Shown piece by piece: positions 1-7,270 of a stretch of 64,000 nt of DNA. Position 1 is the first letter of the stretch. Every line of letters starts with the position of its first letter. Below the pieces are notes generated by a model, which saw only the letters and a program-made list of their open reading frames with translations, ran no database searches and was not told where the DNA came from. Source of the DNA: Caulobacter sp. Root655. Lineage in GTDB: Bacteria > Pseudomonadota > Alphaproteobacteria > Caulobacterales > Caulobacteraceae. The stretch lies in NCBI RefSeq assembly GCF_001427665.1, contig NZ_LMHC01000001.1:808780-872779 (forward strand), in the 5' to 3' direction. Both the position numbers and the translations under genes were made by a program.

Positions 1-97
1 AACACAGTACGAGCCGCATCATGGCCGCTCCTCCCGTATTTTATCGTTGGGAAGAGGCTACGCCCGTCAAGCTTGAGCGGCAAGGACGCAACGCGTT

Positions 98-745
98 TCA
101 GCCCGCCCGCGCCGCCAGTCCCTCGGCGATCGCCGCGTTCAGCGCCGCCACGCCGGCGGCCGGGCCGCCCGGATGCTTCCAGACCCCGGCCGAGACGGCC
201 AGGAAGTCAGCCCCGGCGGCGGCCAGGCCGGCGGCGTTGTCGGCGTCGATGCCGCCGATCGCCACGCAGGGAACCTCCATGGTCTCCTGCCAGATGGTCA
301 GGATCTCCGGTTCGGCGGTGGTCGGGGCGTCCTTGGTGGTGGTCGGGAAGAAGGCCCCGAAGGCCACGTAGTCGGCCCCGGCCTCGGCGGCCTCCATGGC
401 CAGGTGGCGGCTGTCGTGGCAGGTGACGCCGATCACCGCGTCCGGGCCCATCAGCTTGCGGGCCTCCTTGTAGGCCATGTCGCCCTGGCCGATGTGCACG
501 CCGTCGCAACCCAGCCTGGCGGCCAGGTCGGGCCGGTCGTTGAGGATCACCGCCACCTCGTGGGCCCGGGCGATCGGGGCCAGGACCGCGACGGCGGCGG
601 CGATGGCGTCGTCGGGGAGGTCCTTCAGGCGGATCTGCAGCGCGGAGACGTCGCCGGCCCCCAGGGCCGCGGCCAGGTCGCGCCCGAAGGCGTCCAGGTC
701 GGCCAGGGTCGGCGGGGTGATCAGATAGAGGCGGCAGTCGGTCAT
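98..745 (-). CDS. thiE: Thiamine phosphate synthase
   Basis: This 215-residue protein couples the HMP pyrimidine diphosphate to the thiazole phosphate, giving thiamine monophosphate in the cytosol. Visible family landmarks are the QIRLKDL strand near residue 37, the ILNDRPDLA...DGVHIGQGD phosphate-binding stretch (about 67-89), [13 protein letters not shown] (pyrophosphate loop) and the [14 protein letters not shown] segments that close the TIM barrel. The length is normal for the family and the ATG at 745 opens directly on [10 protein letters not shown]. thiD, the HMP-P kinase of the same pathway, lies about 45 kb away at 45565. No TPP riboswitch is visible upstream; the leader is occupied by a palindromic repeat. 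Confidence 0.93.
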   Translation of the reverse strand: MTDCRLYLITPPTLADLDAFGRDLAAALGAGDVSALQIRLKDLPDDAIAAAVAVLAPIARAHEVAVILNDRPDLAARLGCDGVHIGQGDMAYKEARKLMGPDAVIGVTCHDSRHLAMEAAEAGADYVAFGAFFPTTTKDAPTTAEPEILTIWQETMEVPCVAIGGIDADNAAGLAAAGADFLAVSAGVWKHPGGPAAGVAALNAAIAEGLAARAG

Positions 746-780
746 GGGCCGGGATTACGCCGATTTGGGCGCGCAACCAA

Positions 781-911
781 TCCTCCCCCTGTGGGGGAGG
801 CGGCCGAAGGCCGGCGGGGGGAGGCGTGGGATCGTCGATCCGGAATGGGGTCGCCGGCCGATCACGCCCCCCCTCCGTCGGCTGCGCCGACACCTCCCCC
901 ACGGGGGGAGG
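781..911. repeat. Family A palindromic repeat, paired copies
   Basis: Two REP-like units face each other. Each starts with a hairpin (TCCTCCCCC..GGGGGAGG), has a second small hairpin (GGCCGAAGGCC or GTCGGCTGCGCCGAC) and ends in a G-run. The pair fills most of the 257-bp gap between thiE and bfd. Nothing else is recognisable in this gap up to the Fur box. Confidence 0.8.
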
Positions 912-969
912 CCTAGTTCCATTTGTCGCACTGCGAGTCAGTTGCAAACCCCTCACGCCTCCGCTACAT

Positions 970-988
970 GAGAATGACAATCATTCGG
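970..988 (+). promoter_or_regulatory. Fur box upstream of bfd
   Basis: GAGAATGACAATCATTCGG closely matches the 19-bp Fur consensus GATAATGATAATCATTATC. It ends 14 bp before the bfd start codon. The match is read directly from the sequence; repression by iron-loaded Fur is inferred from the family and fits the function of the downstream genes. Confidence 0.75.
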
Positions 989-1002
989 CGGGAAGTGCTG
1001 CC

Positions 1003-1188
1003 TTGTACGTCTGCAACTGTAACGGCATCCGCGAGCGCGAAGTGCGCGCCGCCATCGACGCTGGGGCCACCCGCCCGGCCGAGGTGTTCCGTCACAAGGG
1101 TTGCCAAGCCCAGTGCGCCAAGTGCGTCTGCGAAATGCGCCAGATGATCCAGGACAGCCAGCAGGCCCTGGCCTACGCGGCCGAATAA
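1003..1188 (+). CDS. bfd: Bacterioferritin-associated ferredoxin
   Basis: A 61-residue [2Fe-2S] ferredoxin that docks on bacterioferritin and reduces the stored ferric core so iron can be released. The TTG start at 1003 is chosen because it places the cysteines at residues 4, 6, 38 and 41, exactly the ligand positions known for E. coli Bfd (CNC near the start, CQAQCAKC later). A GGGAAG ribosome-binding site lies about 8 bases upstream. The gene sits directly after a Fur box and about 270 bp before bfr, the partner protein. Confidence 0.9.
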   Translation: MYVCNCNGIREREVRAAIDAGATRPAEVFRHKGCQAQCAKCVCEMRQMIQDSQQALAYAAE

Positions 1189-1454
1189 CTTCATTCCGCT
1201 CTTTCCAGCGTTCGCCGGGATGAGCGGATTTCGGAGTAATTTCAGCGACCGCGAAGCAGTCTCACGCTTTTCCGTGAGGCTGAGAAACACTTGCAGACAT
1301 AGCGGTTGAAGCCCCTGCGACAATAGATCACGGTCGCCCGCAGTCTTGAGCCCAACGGGCGCAAGACTGCTGTTCTTTGTGGGCGCGCGATGGGCGCCGA
1401 AACCGGCAACCACTTTCGGCTATCGCGCGCCGAATCTTACTTGAGGAGGCCGCC

Positions 1455-1934
1455 ATGCAAGGCGATCCCGGCATCATCCGGCTCTTGAACGCGGTGCTCA
1501 CCAATGAGCTGACGGCGGTGAACCAGTACTTCCTGCACGCGCGGATGTACGACAACTGGGGCTTCAAGCGCCTGGGCAAGATCACCTACGACGAGTCGAT
1601 CGGCGAGATGAAGCACGCCGACAAGCTGATCAACCGCATCCTGTTCCTCGAAGGCCTGCCCAACCTGCAGGACCTGCACAAGCTGAAGATCGGCGAGACC
1701 GTGCCCGAGTGCCTGGCCTCGGATCTGTCGGTCGAGGTCGGCGGCCGCGAGACCCTGATCCCCGGCATTATCCAGTGCGAACAGGTCCGCGACTATGTCA
1801 GCCGCGAGCTGCTGCGCGAGATCCTCAGCGACACCGAGGAGCACATCGATTTCCTGGAGATGCAGCTGGGCCTGGTGAAAGCGCTGGGCGAGCAGAACTA
1901 CCTGCAGAGCGCGGTGGGGGAACTGCCGGCTTAG
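1455..1934 (+). CDS. bfr: Bacterioferritin
   Basis: A 159-residue subunit of the 24-mer haem-containing iron-storage shell. The ATG at 1455 follows a strong GAGGAGG site at 1443-1449. With this start the ferroxidase residues E18, E51, H54, E94 and H130 and the haem ligand M52 fall on the E. coli numbering. The position corresponding to E127 is threonine (TEEH instead of EEGH), which may alter the di-iron site. The 267-bp gap before the gene holds a degenerate copy of the inverted-repeat family C near 1192-1230 and no clear promoter. Confidence 0.94.
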   Translation: MQGDPGIIRLLNAVLTNELTAVNQYFLHARMYDNWGFKRLGKITYDESIGEMKHADKLINRILFLEGLPNLQDLHKLKIGETVPECLASDLSVEVGGRETLIPGIIQCEQVRDYVSRELLREILSDTEEHIDFLEMQLGLVKALGEQNYLQSAVGELPA

Positions 1935-1945
1935 GGGCCGGGAAG

Positions 1946-2075
1946 TCCTCCCCCTGTGGGGGAGGCGGCCGAAGGCCGGTGGGGGGAGTTGTAGGATCTC
2001 GGTCGCGAACCCACCGATCGGTCCGATCACTCCCCCCACCGTCGGCTTCGCCGACACCTCCCCCACAGGGGGAGG
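1946..2075. repeat. Family A palindromic repeat, paired copies
   Basis: Two head-to-head units (TCCTCCCCC hairpin, GGCCGAAGGCC or GTCGGCTTCGCCGAC hairpin, G-run) lie between the convergent bfr and acetyltransferase genes. It ends two bases before the acetyltransferase stop codon and could act as a bidirectional terminator. Confidence 0.8.
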
Positions 2076-2077
2076 AT

Positions 2078-2581
2078 TTAGTTTTTCCGCACCATGAACA
2101 CCCGCGCGCCCTCGTCCAACCCCCGCGCCAGGTGCTCCTCGCGGATCGCCCGCATCCCCGGCGTCAGCGCCGCGTCGGCCACGTCGACGAACCCCAGCCA
2201 GCGGTAGTAGGGCGCGTTCCACGGCACGTCCCTGAACGTCGACAGCGACAGGCCCTTCAACCCCGCCGCCCGGGCCCGGCCCGAGACCACGTCCAGCAGG
2301 GCGGCGCCGATCCGCTGGCCCTCGTGCGTCGGCAGCACGTCGATCTGCTCGACATAGGCGTGGTCCTCCACGGTCCTGAACATCACGAACCCCACCAGGT
2401 CGTCGCCGTCCAGGGCCACGATCAGGCCGCCGGTCTCGATCCGCGCGGCCAGCACCGCCGCCGGGCTGGGCTCGTCGGCGGCCAGGGCGTCCATGAGGCC
2501 GACGAAGCGTTGGGCCGAGGCCCGTTCGAGGGCGCGGATCGTCTCGATCTCATCGGACCGGGCGGCGCGGAAGGCGACCAT
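2078..2581 (-). CDS. GNAT-family N-acetyltransferase
   Basis: A 167-residue protein with the GNAT fold. The acetyl-CoA pyrophosphate loop is visible as EGQRIGAALL after the beta-4 strand HAYVEQIDVLP, and the C-terminal APYYRWLGFVDV motif is typical of small-molecule or protein acetyltransferases. The substrate cannot be predicted. It is convergent with bfr and divergent from the TspO-like gene. The ATG at 2581 is the first start before the conserved beta-1 strand. Confidence 0.85.
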   Translation of the reverse strand: MVAFRAARSDEIETIRALERASAQRFVGLMDALAADEPSPAAVLAARIETGGLIVALDGDDLVGFVMFRTVEDHAYVEQIDVLPTHEGQRIGAALLDVVSGRARAAGLKGLSLSTFRDVPWNAPYYRWLGFVDVADAALTPGMRAIREEHLARGLDEGARVFMVRKN

Positions 2582-2665
2582 GGGAACTCCACGAAAGCGC
2601 GCCCGCCGCTGGGAACCAAGCTCCAGCTAGGCGGGTTACAGGCATGTTTAGCGAGGAGTTCCGTC

Positions 2666-3253
2666 ATGCACATCCCGAACGGCAAGATCCACGGGAGGCG
2701 GGCGCTCGCCGGCCGCGAGTCGTTCGAGATCGACACCAAGGCCGACACCCCCGCCACGGCCGGCGCCCAACTGGCCCTCGGCCTGGCCCTGGCCGGCGGG
2801 GCGATCCTGGTCTCGACGCTGCTAGGCCGCCGCCATGAACGGATGATCGACGACGAGGAATACGCGGTCGGCTACGCCGAGATGCACGAGCCGGTCGCCC
2901 ATCAGCCCAAGGCGCTGACCAGTCTGCTCCTGCCGCCGCTGTTCATCGCCATGACCCTGTCGGGGCTGCGCATCTGGAACGCGCCGTCCAGCCCCACCCG
3001 AACCCGGGCTCTCGCCCTCTGGAGCCTGGTGCAGGGCTTCAACGCCCTGTGGTTGGCCCTCGGCGCCAAGCGCGTCGGGGGCCAGCTGGGCGCCGCGACC
3101 GCCTCGCTGGCGGCGTCCGGGGCCTACGCCCTGCAGGCCCGCAAGCTGGTGGCCCCGGCCTCGGGCTTCTCCAGCCCCTATCTCGGCTGGCTGGGCTTCG
3201 CCAACGCCCTGACCGAGGAGCTGTGGAAGCGGCCGCGCGTCACGGTTCACTGA
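2666..3253 (+). CDS. TspO/MBR-like membrane protein
   Basis: A 195-residue protein. The N-terminal 30 residues are polar, then hydrophobic segments appear at roughly 34-52, 84-100, 113-130 and 137-155. LRIWNAPSSPTRTRALALW and the terminal PYLGWLGFANALTEELWKR resemble the last three helices of the tryptophan-rich sensory TspO/MBR family, which binds porphyrins and related ligands. The usual N-terminal W-rich loop is missing, so this is a divergent member. The ATG at 2666 follows a GAGGAG site at 2653-2658. Confidence 0.6.
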   Translation: MHIPNGKIHGRRALAGRESFEIDTKADTPATAGAQLALGLALAGGAILVSTLLGRRHERMIDDEEYAVGYAEMHEPVAHQPKALTSLLLPPLFIAMTLSGLRIWNAPSSPTRTRALALWSLVQGFNALWLALGAKRVGGQLGAATASLAASGAYALQARKLVAPASGFSSPYLGWLGFANALTEELWKRPRVTVH

Positions 3254-3290
3254 ATTTGGTTCATTGACCGTTCAGGTGGTCAAGCTTTAG

Positions 3291-3318
3291 CTCCCCCAAC
3301 AACCTCTGGGGGAGTTTT
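3291..3318 (+). terminator. Intrinsic terminator overlapping the next gene's Shine-Dalgarno
   Basis: CTCCCCCA (3291-3298) pairs with TGGGGGAG (3307-3314) and is followed by TTTT. The right arm is also the only purine-rich site upstream of the ATG at 3322, so the hairpin would end tspO-like transcripts and, if read through, hide the ribosome-binding site. Confidence 0.6.
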
Positions 3319-3321
3319 CGC

Positions 3322-3957
3322 ATGCGTCCGTTCCTGTTGATCCCGGTCCTGGCCGGCGGCCTGCTGCTGGCCAGCTGCGCGACCATGAGCCAGGAGGCCT
3401 GCCTGCAAGGCGACTGGGCCGGCGTCGGCTTCAAGGACGGCGAGGCGGGGCGCCCGCAAAGCCGCCTGGACGAGCACGCCAAGGCCTGTTCCAAGGCCGG
3501 GGTCGTGCCCGACGCCAGGCCTTATTTCGCGGCCCGCGACCAGGGGCTGAAGCTCTATTGCACCCCGCAGCGGGGGTTCCAGGAAGGCCGGCTGGGCAAC
3601 GCATACGCCGGGGTCTGCCCCGAGCGCGTCGCGGGCCGCTTCCTGGCGGCCTATGCCGACGGCCAGCTGGTCCACGCGGCGGTCTCGCGCCTGAGCCAGG
3701 CGGAGTCCGACCGCGACAGCGCCGACAACCGCGCCGAGAAGCGGGACCGCGAGGCCAGCGGAGTCGAGGACGAGCTGAAGAACCCGGCGCTCAACGCCGA
3801 ACAGAAGCACGAGCTGCGCGACCGCCTGAACCGCCTGCGCAGCGAACGCCGCGCCGCCGTCGAGGACGGCCGCCGCGCCGACTGGGCCAAGCGCGACGCC
3901 GAACGCGAGGTCGACGACCTGGAGCACCGCTTCCGGCCGACCTACGGCGGGTGGTGA
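3322..3957 (+). CDS. DUF2799-family lipoprotein
   Basis: A 211-residue predicted outer-membrane or periplasmic lipoprotein. The signal peptide ends in a lipobox (LLLASC, Cys at about residue 19). The next 90 residues match the DUF2799 pattern CLQGDWAGVGFKDGEAGR..RLDEHAKAC..G, with paired cysteines. Residues from about 125 onward are highly charged and predicted to form an alpha-helical coiled coil. Function of the family is unknown. The gene is followed after 11 bp by a DUF559 cassette. Confidence 0.8.
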   Translation: MRPFLLIPVLAGGLLLASCATMSQEACLQGDWAGVGFKDGEAGRPQSRLDEHAKACSKAGVVPDARPYFAARDQGLKLYCTPQRGFQEGRLGNAYAGVCPERVAGRFLAAYADGQLVHAAVSRLSQAESDRDSADNRAEKRDREASGVEDELKNPALNAEQKHELRDRLNRLRSERRAAVEDGRRADWAKRDAEREVDDLEHRFRPTYGGW

Positions 3958-3968
3958 GATTTTTAGAA

Positions 3969-4487
3969 CCCTCTCCCGGAGGGGAGAGGGAGGGGCCCGC
4001 CGCGCAGCGGTGGGAGGGTGAGGGGTGACGCCGTCAAAAGCAAAACCCCGGCTACTTCGCTTGCCTCGTCCAACAGCAAAGCCAAGCTCGCTGGCATGGA
4101 CCCGATCCCCAACGCTCGCCGTCTCCGACGCGGCCAAACCCTTGCCGAGGAGAAGCTCTGGGCCGTCGTTCGCGGTCGCCGCCTCGATGGCTTCAAGTTC
4201 CGCCGCCAAGTCCCGATCGACCGCTACTTCGCCGACTTCGTCTGCCGAGACGCCCACCTGATCGTCGAACTCGATGGCCCGACATGAGGATCGCGCCGAG
4301 CATGACGCGGCGCGGACTGAAGTGCTGGAGCGTTGCGGCTACCGGGTCCTGCGCTTCGACAACGAGGTCGTGCTGGCCGATCCCGGTGGCGTGGCCGAGG
4401 CCATTGGCGCGGCGCTCCGGCTAAGGGCGTGACCCCTCACCCTCCCACGCTTCGCGCGGGTCCCTCCCTCTCCCCTCCGGGAGAGGG
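3969..4487. mobile_element. DUF559 cassette 1 with about 60-bp inverted terminal repeats
   Basis: The left end (3969-4029) and right end (4429-4487) are near-perfect reverse complements, running from CCCTCTCCC..GGGAGAGGG at the tip to GGGTGAGGGGTGAC inside. Between them lies a frameshifted DUF559 gene whose stop codon falls inside the right repeat. A second cassette with the same ends and plan is at 25115-25636. The element sits 11 bp after a stop codon. No obvious target-site duplication is visible. Confidence 0.75.
4096..4432 (+). pseudogene. DUF559 (Vsr-like endonuclease fold) gene, frameshifted
   Basis: Compared with the intact paralogue at 25243, this copy lacks two bases where GATGCATGAGG has become GACATGAGG (near 4280). 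Translation from the ATG at 4096 therefore stops at 4287 just after the VELDG motif; the remaining 50 codons continue in another frame to the TGA at 4430-4432. The intact product would be 112 residues, with the DUF559 landmarks TLAEEKLW, FKFRRQVPI, YFADFVC and VELDGP, a fold related to very-short-patch-repair endonucleases. The nuclease is presumably inactive because the C-terminal part is lost. Confidence 0.85.
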
Positions 4488-4498
4488 TCAAAATAGGC

Positions 4499-4963
4499 TC
4501 ACTTCACCCCGATCGCCCGATCCAGGCTCCACTTGCCCCCGCCCTTGGCGATCAGCACCAACAGGATCGCAGCCCAGGACAGGTGGGTGTTCCAGGCGTC
4601 GGGATAGACGAACACCTCGATCACCAGGGTCATGCCCAGGAACGCCAGGGCGGAGAGCCGGGTGAACAGGCCCAGCACCAGCAGGATCGAGAACAGGTGC
4701 TCGCTGTAGGTCGCCAGGTGGGCCGCCAGGTCCGAGGGGATCAGCGGCAGGGCGTATTCCTCGGCGAACAGCGAATAGGTCCCATCGGTGATGTGCAGGA
4801 CCCCGTCCACCTTGGTGCGGCCCGACAGGAAGAACACCGAGGCGATCCCCAGGCGGGCGACCAGCAGCACCAGGTCGTCGGGCAGGGCCTTGCGCGCGAT
4901 CCCGGCCAACTGGGCGAAAGGACGGGTCAGCGGGCTGGACGGCGCGAGGACGCTTGTGGTCAT
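4499..4963 (-). CDS. DoxX-family membrane protein of the bufferin operon
   Basis: A 154-residue protein with four hydrophobic segments (about 30-50, 78-98, 104-124, 130-147), matching the DoxX family. It is the last gene of the DUF2282-DUF692-DUF2063-DoxX operon. The ATG at 4963 overlaps the stop of the upstream gene by four bases (ATGA), which fixes the start and implies translational coupling. Its exact role is unresolved; an inner-membrane redox or transport function for the modified copper peptide is inference. Confidence 0.85.
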   Translation of the reverse strand: MTTSVLAPSSPLTRPFAQLAGIARKALPDDLVLLVARLGIASVFFLSGRTKVDGVLHITDGTYSLFAEEYALPLIPSDLAAHLATYSEHLFSILLVLGLFTRLSALAFLGMTLVIEVFVYPDAWNTHLSWAAILLVLIAKGGGKWSLDRAIGVK

Positions 4964-5739
4964 GACGGGTCTCCGAGGATCAGGTCGATGAACACGCCGT
5001 CGGCGATCAGGGCGGCGAACAGGGCGGCGAGGTCGGCGGCCGGATCGGCGAGGGCGGCGGCGGTGATCGCCTCGCCCAGGCTCGCGCCGTCGCGGGCGGC
5101 GGCGAGGAAGGCGTGGCCGGCGGCGTCGAGCAGGCGGCAGGCGACGGTGTCGGCGGGGCGGACGATCAGCACGCCCTGCGGGTCTTGCGTCCACTCCAGG
5201 CCGTCGGGGTTCGGTTCGCGCGCGCCCAGCCACAGGCCGGGCAGGCCGCTGTCGAACCAGGCGAAGGCCAGGCTGGGGTGCAGGGTCACGCGGGCACTCG
5301 CCAGGGCTTCGGGATCGATGGCGAAGGCCTCGGCGGTCAAGGCCCGCGCGTCCCATGCGAACAGGGCGATGGTCCACAGGCGATCCAGGCCCGCCACGGC
5401 CGGCAGGTAGGGGAGGTCGTCGGCCGGTGGGAAACCCGCCAGCCAGTCGGGGAAGGCCGCGCCATAGGCCAGCAGGGCGGCGCTGGCCGGCGGATGCTCG
5501 CGCGCGAACAGGGCGGCGGCGGCCTCGAACCACTCGGCGCCGACCAGGCTGGCGACGGTGGGGAAGTTGGCGGCCAGGGCGTCGACGCAGCCCTTGGCGA
5601 TGGTGTTGCGATAGACGGCCAGGCCGGTCTCGCCGGCTTCCGGGCTGGGCAGCCAGGCGGCGATGGGGGCGGGGGTTCGCTCGGCCAGGGCGGCGGCGAA
5701 GGCGTCCTGAAAGGTTCCCAACTCACTCACGGTCGTCAT
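4960..5739 (-). CDS. bufC1: DUF2063 protein, bufferin maturation partner (BufC type)
   Basis: A 259-residue protein with the N-terminal DUF2063 domain ([11 protein letters not shown]..., then [22 protein letters not shown], residues about 10-85). In bufferin and related RiPP systems this domain binds the precursor and partners the DUF692 oxygenase; it was once annotated as DNA-binding. The ATG at 5739 overlaps the DUF692 stop by four bases, so the longer reading from 5796 is rejected. The next gene overlaps in the same way. Confidence 0.88.
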   Translation of the reverse strand: MTTVSELGTFQDAFAAALAERTPAPIAAWLPSPEAGETGLAVYRNTIAKGCVDALAANFPTVASLVGAEWFEAAAALFAREHPPASAALLAYGAAFPDWLAGFPPADDLPYLPAVAGLDRLWTIALFAWDARALTAEAFAIDPEALASARVTLHPSLAFAWFDSGLPGLWLGAREPNPDGLEWTQDPQGVLIVRPADTVACRLLDAAGHAFLAAARDGASLGEAITAAALADPAADLAALFAALIADGVFIDLILGDPS

Positions 5740-6626
5740 CCCCCGACTTGTTCGGGGGACCCAAGCGGGGTCGGCTTGGACTGGGGACAGGCGCATGCGC
5801 CCGTCCCCGTCAGCATCCCATGCGCCCGATCCCGCTCGGCCATCAGCACCTCGAAGGCCGGGATGTCGTCGTCGCGCTCGATCAGGGTCGGACGCGGGCC
5901 GATCCGCTGGATCAGGCGGTGGTAGAGCGCCCAGACCGGTTCGGCCACCGGCGCGCCGTGGGTGTCGATCAGCAGGGCCGAGCCGCTTCGCGCCTCATTG
6001 GCATCGACGCCGTGGCCGGCCAGGTGGATCTCGCCGATCGCCTCGGTCGGCAGGGCGTCGAGATAGGCTTCCGCCGCGTAGCCCAGGTTGCTGGCGCTGA
6101 TGAAGACGTTGTTGACGTCGACCAGCAGGCCGCAGCCGGCGCGGCGGGTCAGTTCGACGAGGAAGTCGGTCTCGTCGAGGTCGTGGCCGGTCAGCGGCAG
6201 GTACAGCGACGGGTTCTCGACCAGGATGGCCCGGCCCAGGGCGTCCTGGGTCCGGCCGATGTTGGCGGCGATGCGGTTCAGGGCGGCGCGGGTGCGGGGA
6301 AAGGGCAGCAGGTCGGGCTGGTGGACGCCGCGATGGGTGCTCCAGGCCAGGTGCTCGGAGACCACGAAGGGCTCGAACCGGTCGACCAGGGTCTTCAGGG
6401 CCGCCAGATGGGCGGGGTCGGGATCGGCGTCGGCGGCCAGCGACAGGCCCACCCCGTGCAGCGACAGCGGCCGCTTCTCGCGAATGGCGGTCAGCCAGCG
6501 CAGACGCGGCCCGCCGGCGGCCATGTAGTTCTCGGGATGGACCTCGAACCACAGCCCGTCGGCCGTGGCGGCGAACGCCTCGGCGTAATGCTGCGATTTC
6601 AGGCCGAGGCCGGCGGTGGGGGGCAT
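5736..6626 (-). CDS. bufB1: DUF692 multinuclear non-haem iron oxidase (BufB type)
   Basis: A 296-residue TIM-barrel enzyme of the DUF692/MNIO family, which uses clustered iron to convert precursor cysteines to thiooxazoles. Conserved pieces include GLGLKSQHY, FEVHPENYM, LHGVGLSL, SEHLAWS, ENPSLYL, DVNNVFISA, EIHLAGH, DTHG and LIERDDDIP, which supply the His, Asp and Glu metal ligands. The ATG at 6626 gives the usual MPPTAGLGLK opening. The last 25 residues (from about GTGACACPQS) are encoded by an inserted palindromic repeat and a following hairpin, so the native C-terminus has been replaced or extended. Confidence 0.9.
   Translation of the reverse strand: MPPTAGLGLKSQHYAEAFAATADGLWFEVHPENYMAAGGPRLRWLTAIREKRPLSLHGVGLSLAADADPDPAHLAALKTLVDRFEPFVVSEHLAWSTHRGVHQPDLLPFPRTRAALNRIAANIGRTQDALGRAILVENPSLYLPLTGHDLDETDFLVELTRRAGCGLLVDVNNVFISASNLGYAAEAYLDALPTEAIGEIHLAGHGVDANEARSGSALLIDTHGAPVAEPVWALYHRLIQRIGPRPTLIERDDDIPAFEVLMAERDRAHGMLTGTGACACPQSKPTPLGSPEQVGG
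5783..5808. repeat. 26-bp palindrome family D, inside bufB
   Basis: Near-perfect palindrome built from GGGGACAGGCGCA and its reverse complement, with one mismatch in the right arm. The same 25-26-bp unit recurs at 8449, 47466, 55016 and 57223. Here it is read in frame as part of the DUF692 protein's C-terminal tail. Confidence 0.85.
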
Positions 6627-6650
6627 GGGGGTGTCTTCAGCAACAGAAGT

Positions 6651-6759
6651 TGTCATCCCGGGCGAAGCGCAGCGTAGACCCGGGACCCAGGGGCGAGCGG
6701 CAAGGCGGCGCGGCCGCCCCTGGGTCCCGGACAGCGCTACGCGCTTCCGGGATGACAAC
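6651..6759. repeat. Family C inverted repeat between bufA and bufB
   Basis: TTGTCATCCCGG at the left end and CCGGGATGACAA at the right end are reverse complements, with a second inner pair (GACCCGGGACCCAGGGGCG against CGCCCCTGGGTCCC). The transcribed RNA would form a long stem between the precursor gene and its modifying enzymes. Confidence 0.8.
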
Positions 6760-6777
6760 GTGAGAGCGAGGTTCGGC

Positions 6778-7065
6778 CTAAGCCTTCGGGGTCAGCGAGC
6801 CCGTGCCGTTCGGGGTCTTGAGGGTGACGCAGGTACCCTTGGCGACCTTCTTCCAGGCGTCGCCCTGGTAGTCGACCTTCGAGGTGCCCGCGCAGCTGGT
6901 GCCGGCTCCGGCCTTGCAGTCGTTCTGGCCGGCCTTGGCGACGCCGTAGCATTTTTCGGTCTCGGCCTTGGCGGGCTTCATGTCGTCGCGGGCCATGGCG
7001 GCGCCGGCGCTCAGGGCGAACACGGCGGCGAGGGCGAGGGCGGGAGCGTTCACGTTGCGGCTCAT
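6778..7065 (-). CDS. bufA1: DUF2282 bufferin-1 precursor (BufA type)
   Basis: A 95-residue secreted precursor peptide. Residues 1-25 form a signal peptide ending near AMARDD. The core has the DUF2282 pattern [14 protein letters not shown]...SCAG...KGTCV with four cysteines, the sites that the DUF692 enzyme modifies in characterised bufferins to make a copper-binding peptide. The ATG at 7065 is preceded by GAAGGAA. It heads the operon with bufB, bufC and a DoxX gene, and is preceded by a SigF-type promoter divergent from sigF. Confidence 0.9.
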   Translation of the reverse strand: MSRNVNAPALALAAVFALSAGAAMARDDMKPAKAETEKCYGVAKAGQNDCKAGAGTSCAGTSKVDYQGDAWKKVAKGTCVTLKTPNGTGSLTPKA

Positions 7066-7140
7066 GGGGACGTTTCCTTCGTCTGTGGCTTGACCGGCCC
7101 GGCGCCGGTCGTCGGCCCGTTCTGCGTGGTCATCAGCAGG

Positions 7141-7166
7141 TACGGACGCGGCGAAACGAAGGTTAC
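7141..7166 (-). promoter_or_regulatory. SigF-type promoter for the bufferin operon
   Basis: On the minus strand GTAACC (7166-7161) is followed after exactly 16 bases by CGTA (7144-7141). This matches the Caulobacter SigF pattern GTAACC-N16-CGAA with one changed base. The predicted transcript starts about 70 nt before the bufA ATG. Confidence 0.65.
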
Positions 7167-7232
7167 ATCGCCCGGCGAACAAAATTCTCGGGCCGTTTCG
7201 CGGGCCGCCATTTCCGCCTCGGGCGACGCCGT

Positions 7233-7258
7233 GTAACCATCCGGCCGTCTCGCGCGAA
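7233..7258 (+). promoter_or_regulatory. SigF-type promoter for sigF-nrsF
   Basis: GTAACC (7233-7238), a 16-base spacer, then CGAA (7255-7258) match the SigF consensus exactly. The position implies autoregulation. The predicted start of transcription (about 7264-7266) is only a few bases before the GTG at 7271. Confidence 0.7.
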
Positions 7259-7270
7259 CAAGGGGGAGGC

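Noticed and set aside
781..911. Repeated GC-rich units as a CRISPR array
   Set aside because: Units are palindromic pairs scattered singly in gaps; there are no regularly spaced repeats with unique spacers and no cas genes.
1709..2665. Long open frame continuing upstream of the TspO-like gene
   Set aside because: It is antisense to the acetyltransferase and crosses a palindromic repeat; the Shine-Dalgarno and conserved part support the ATG at 2666.
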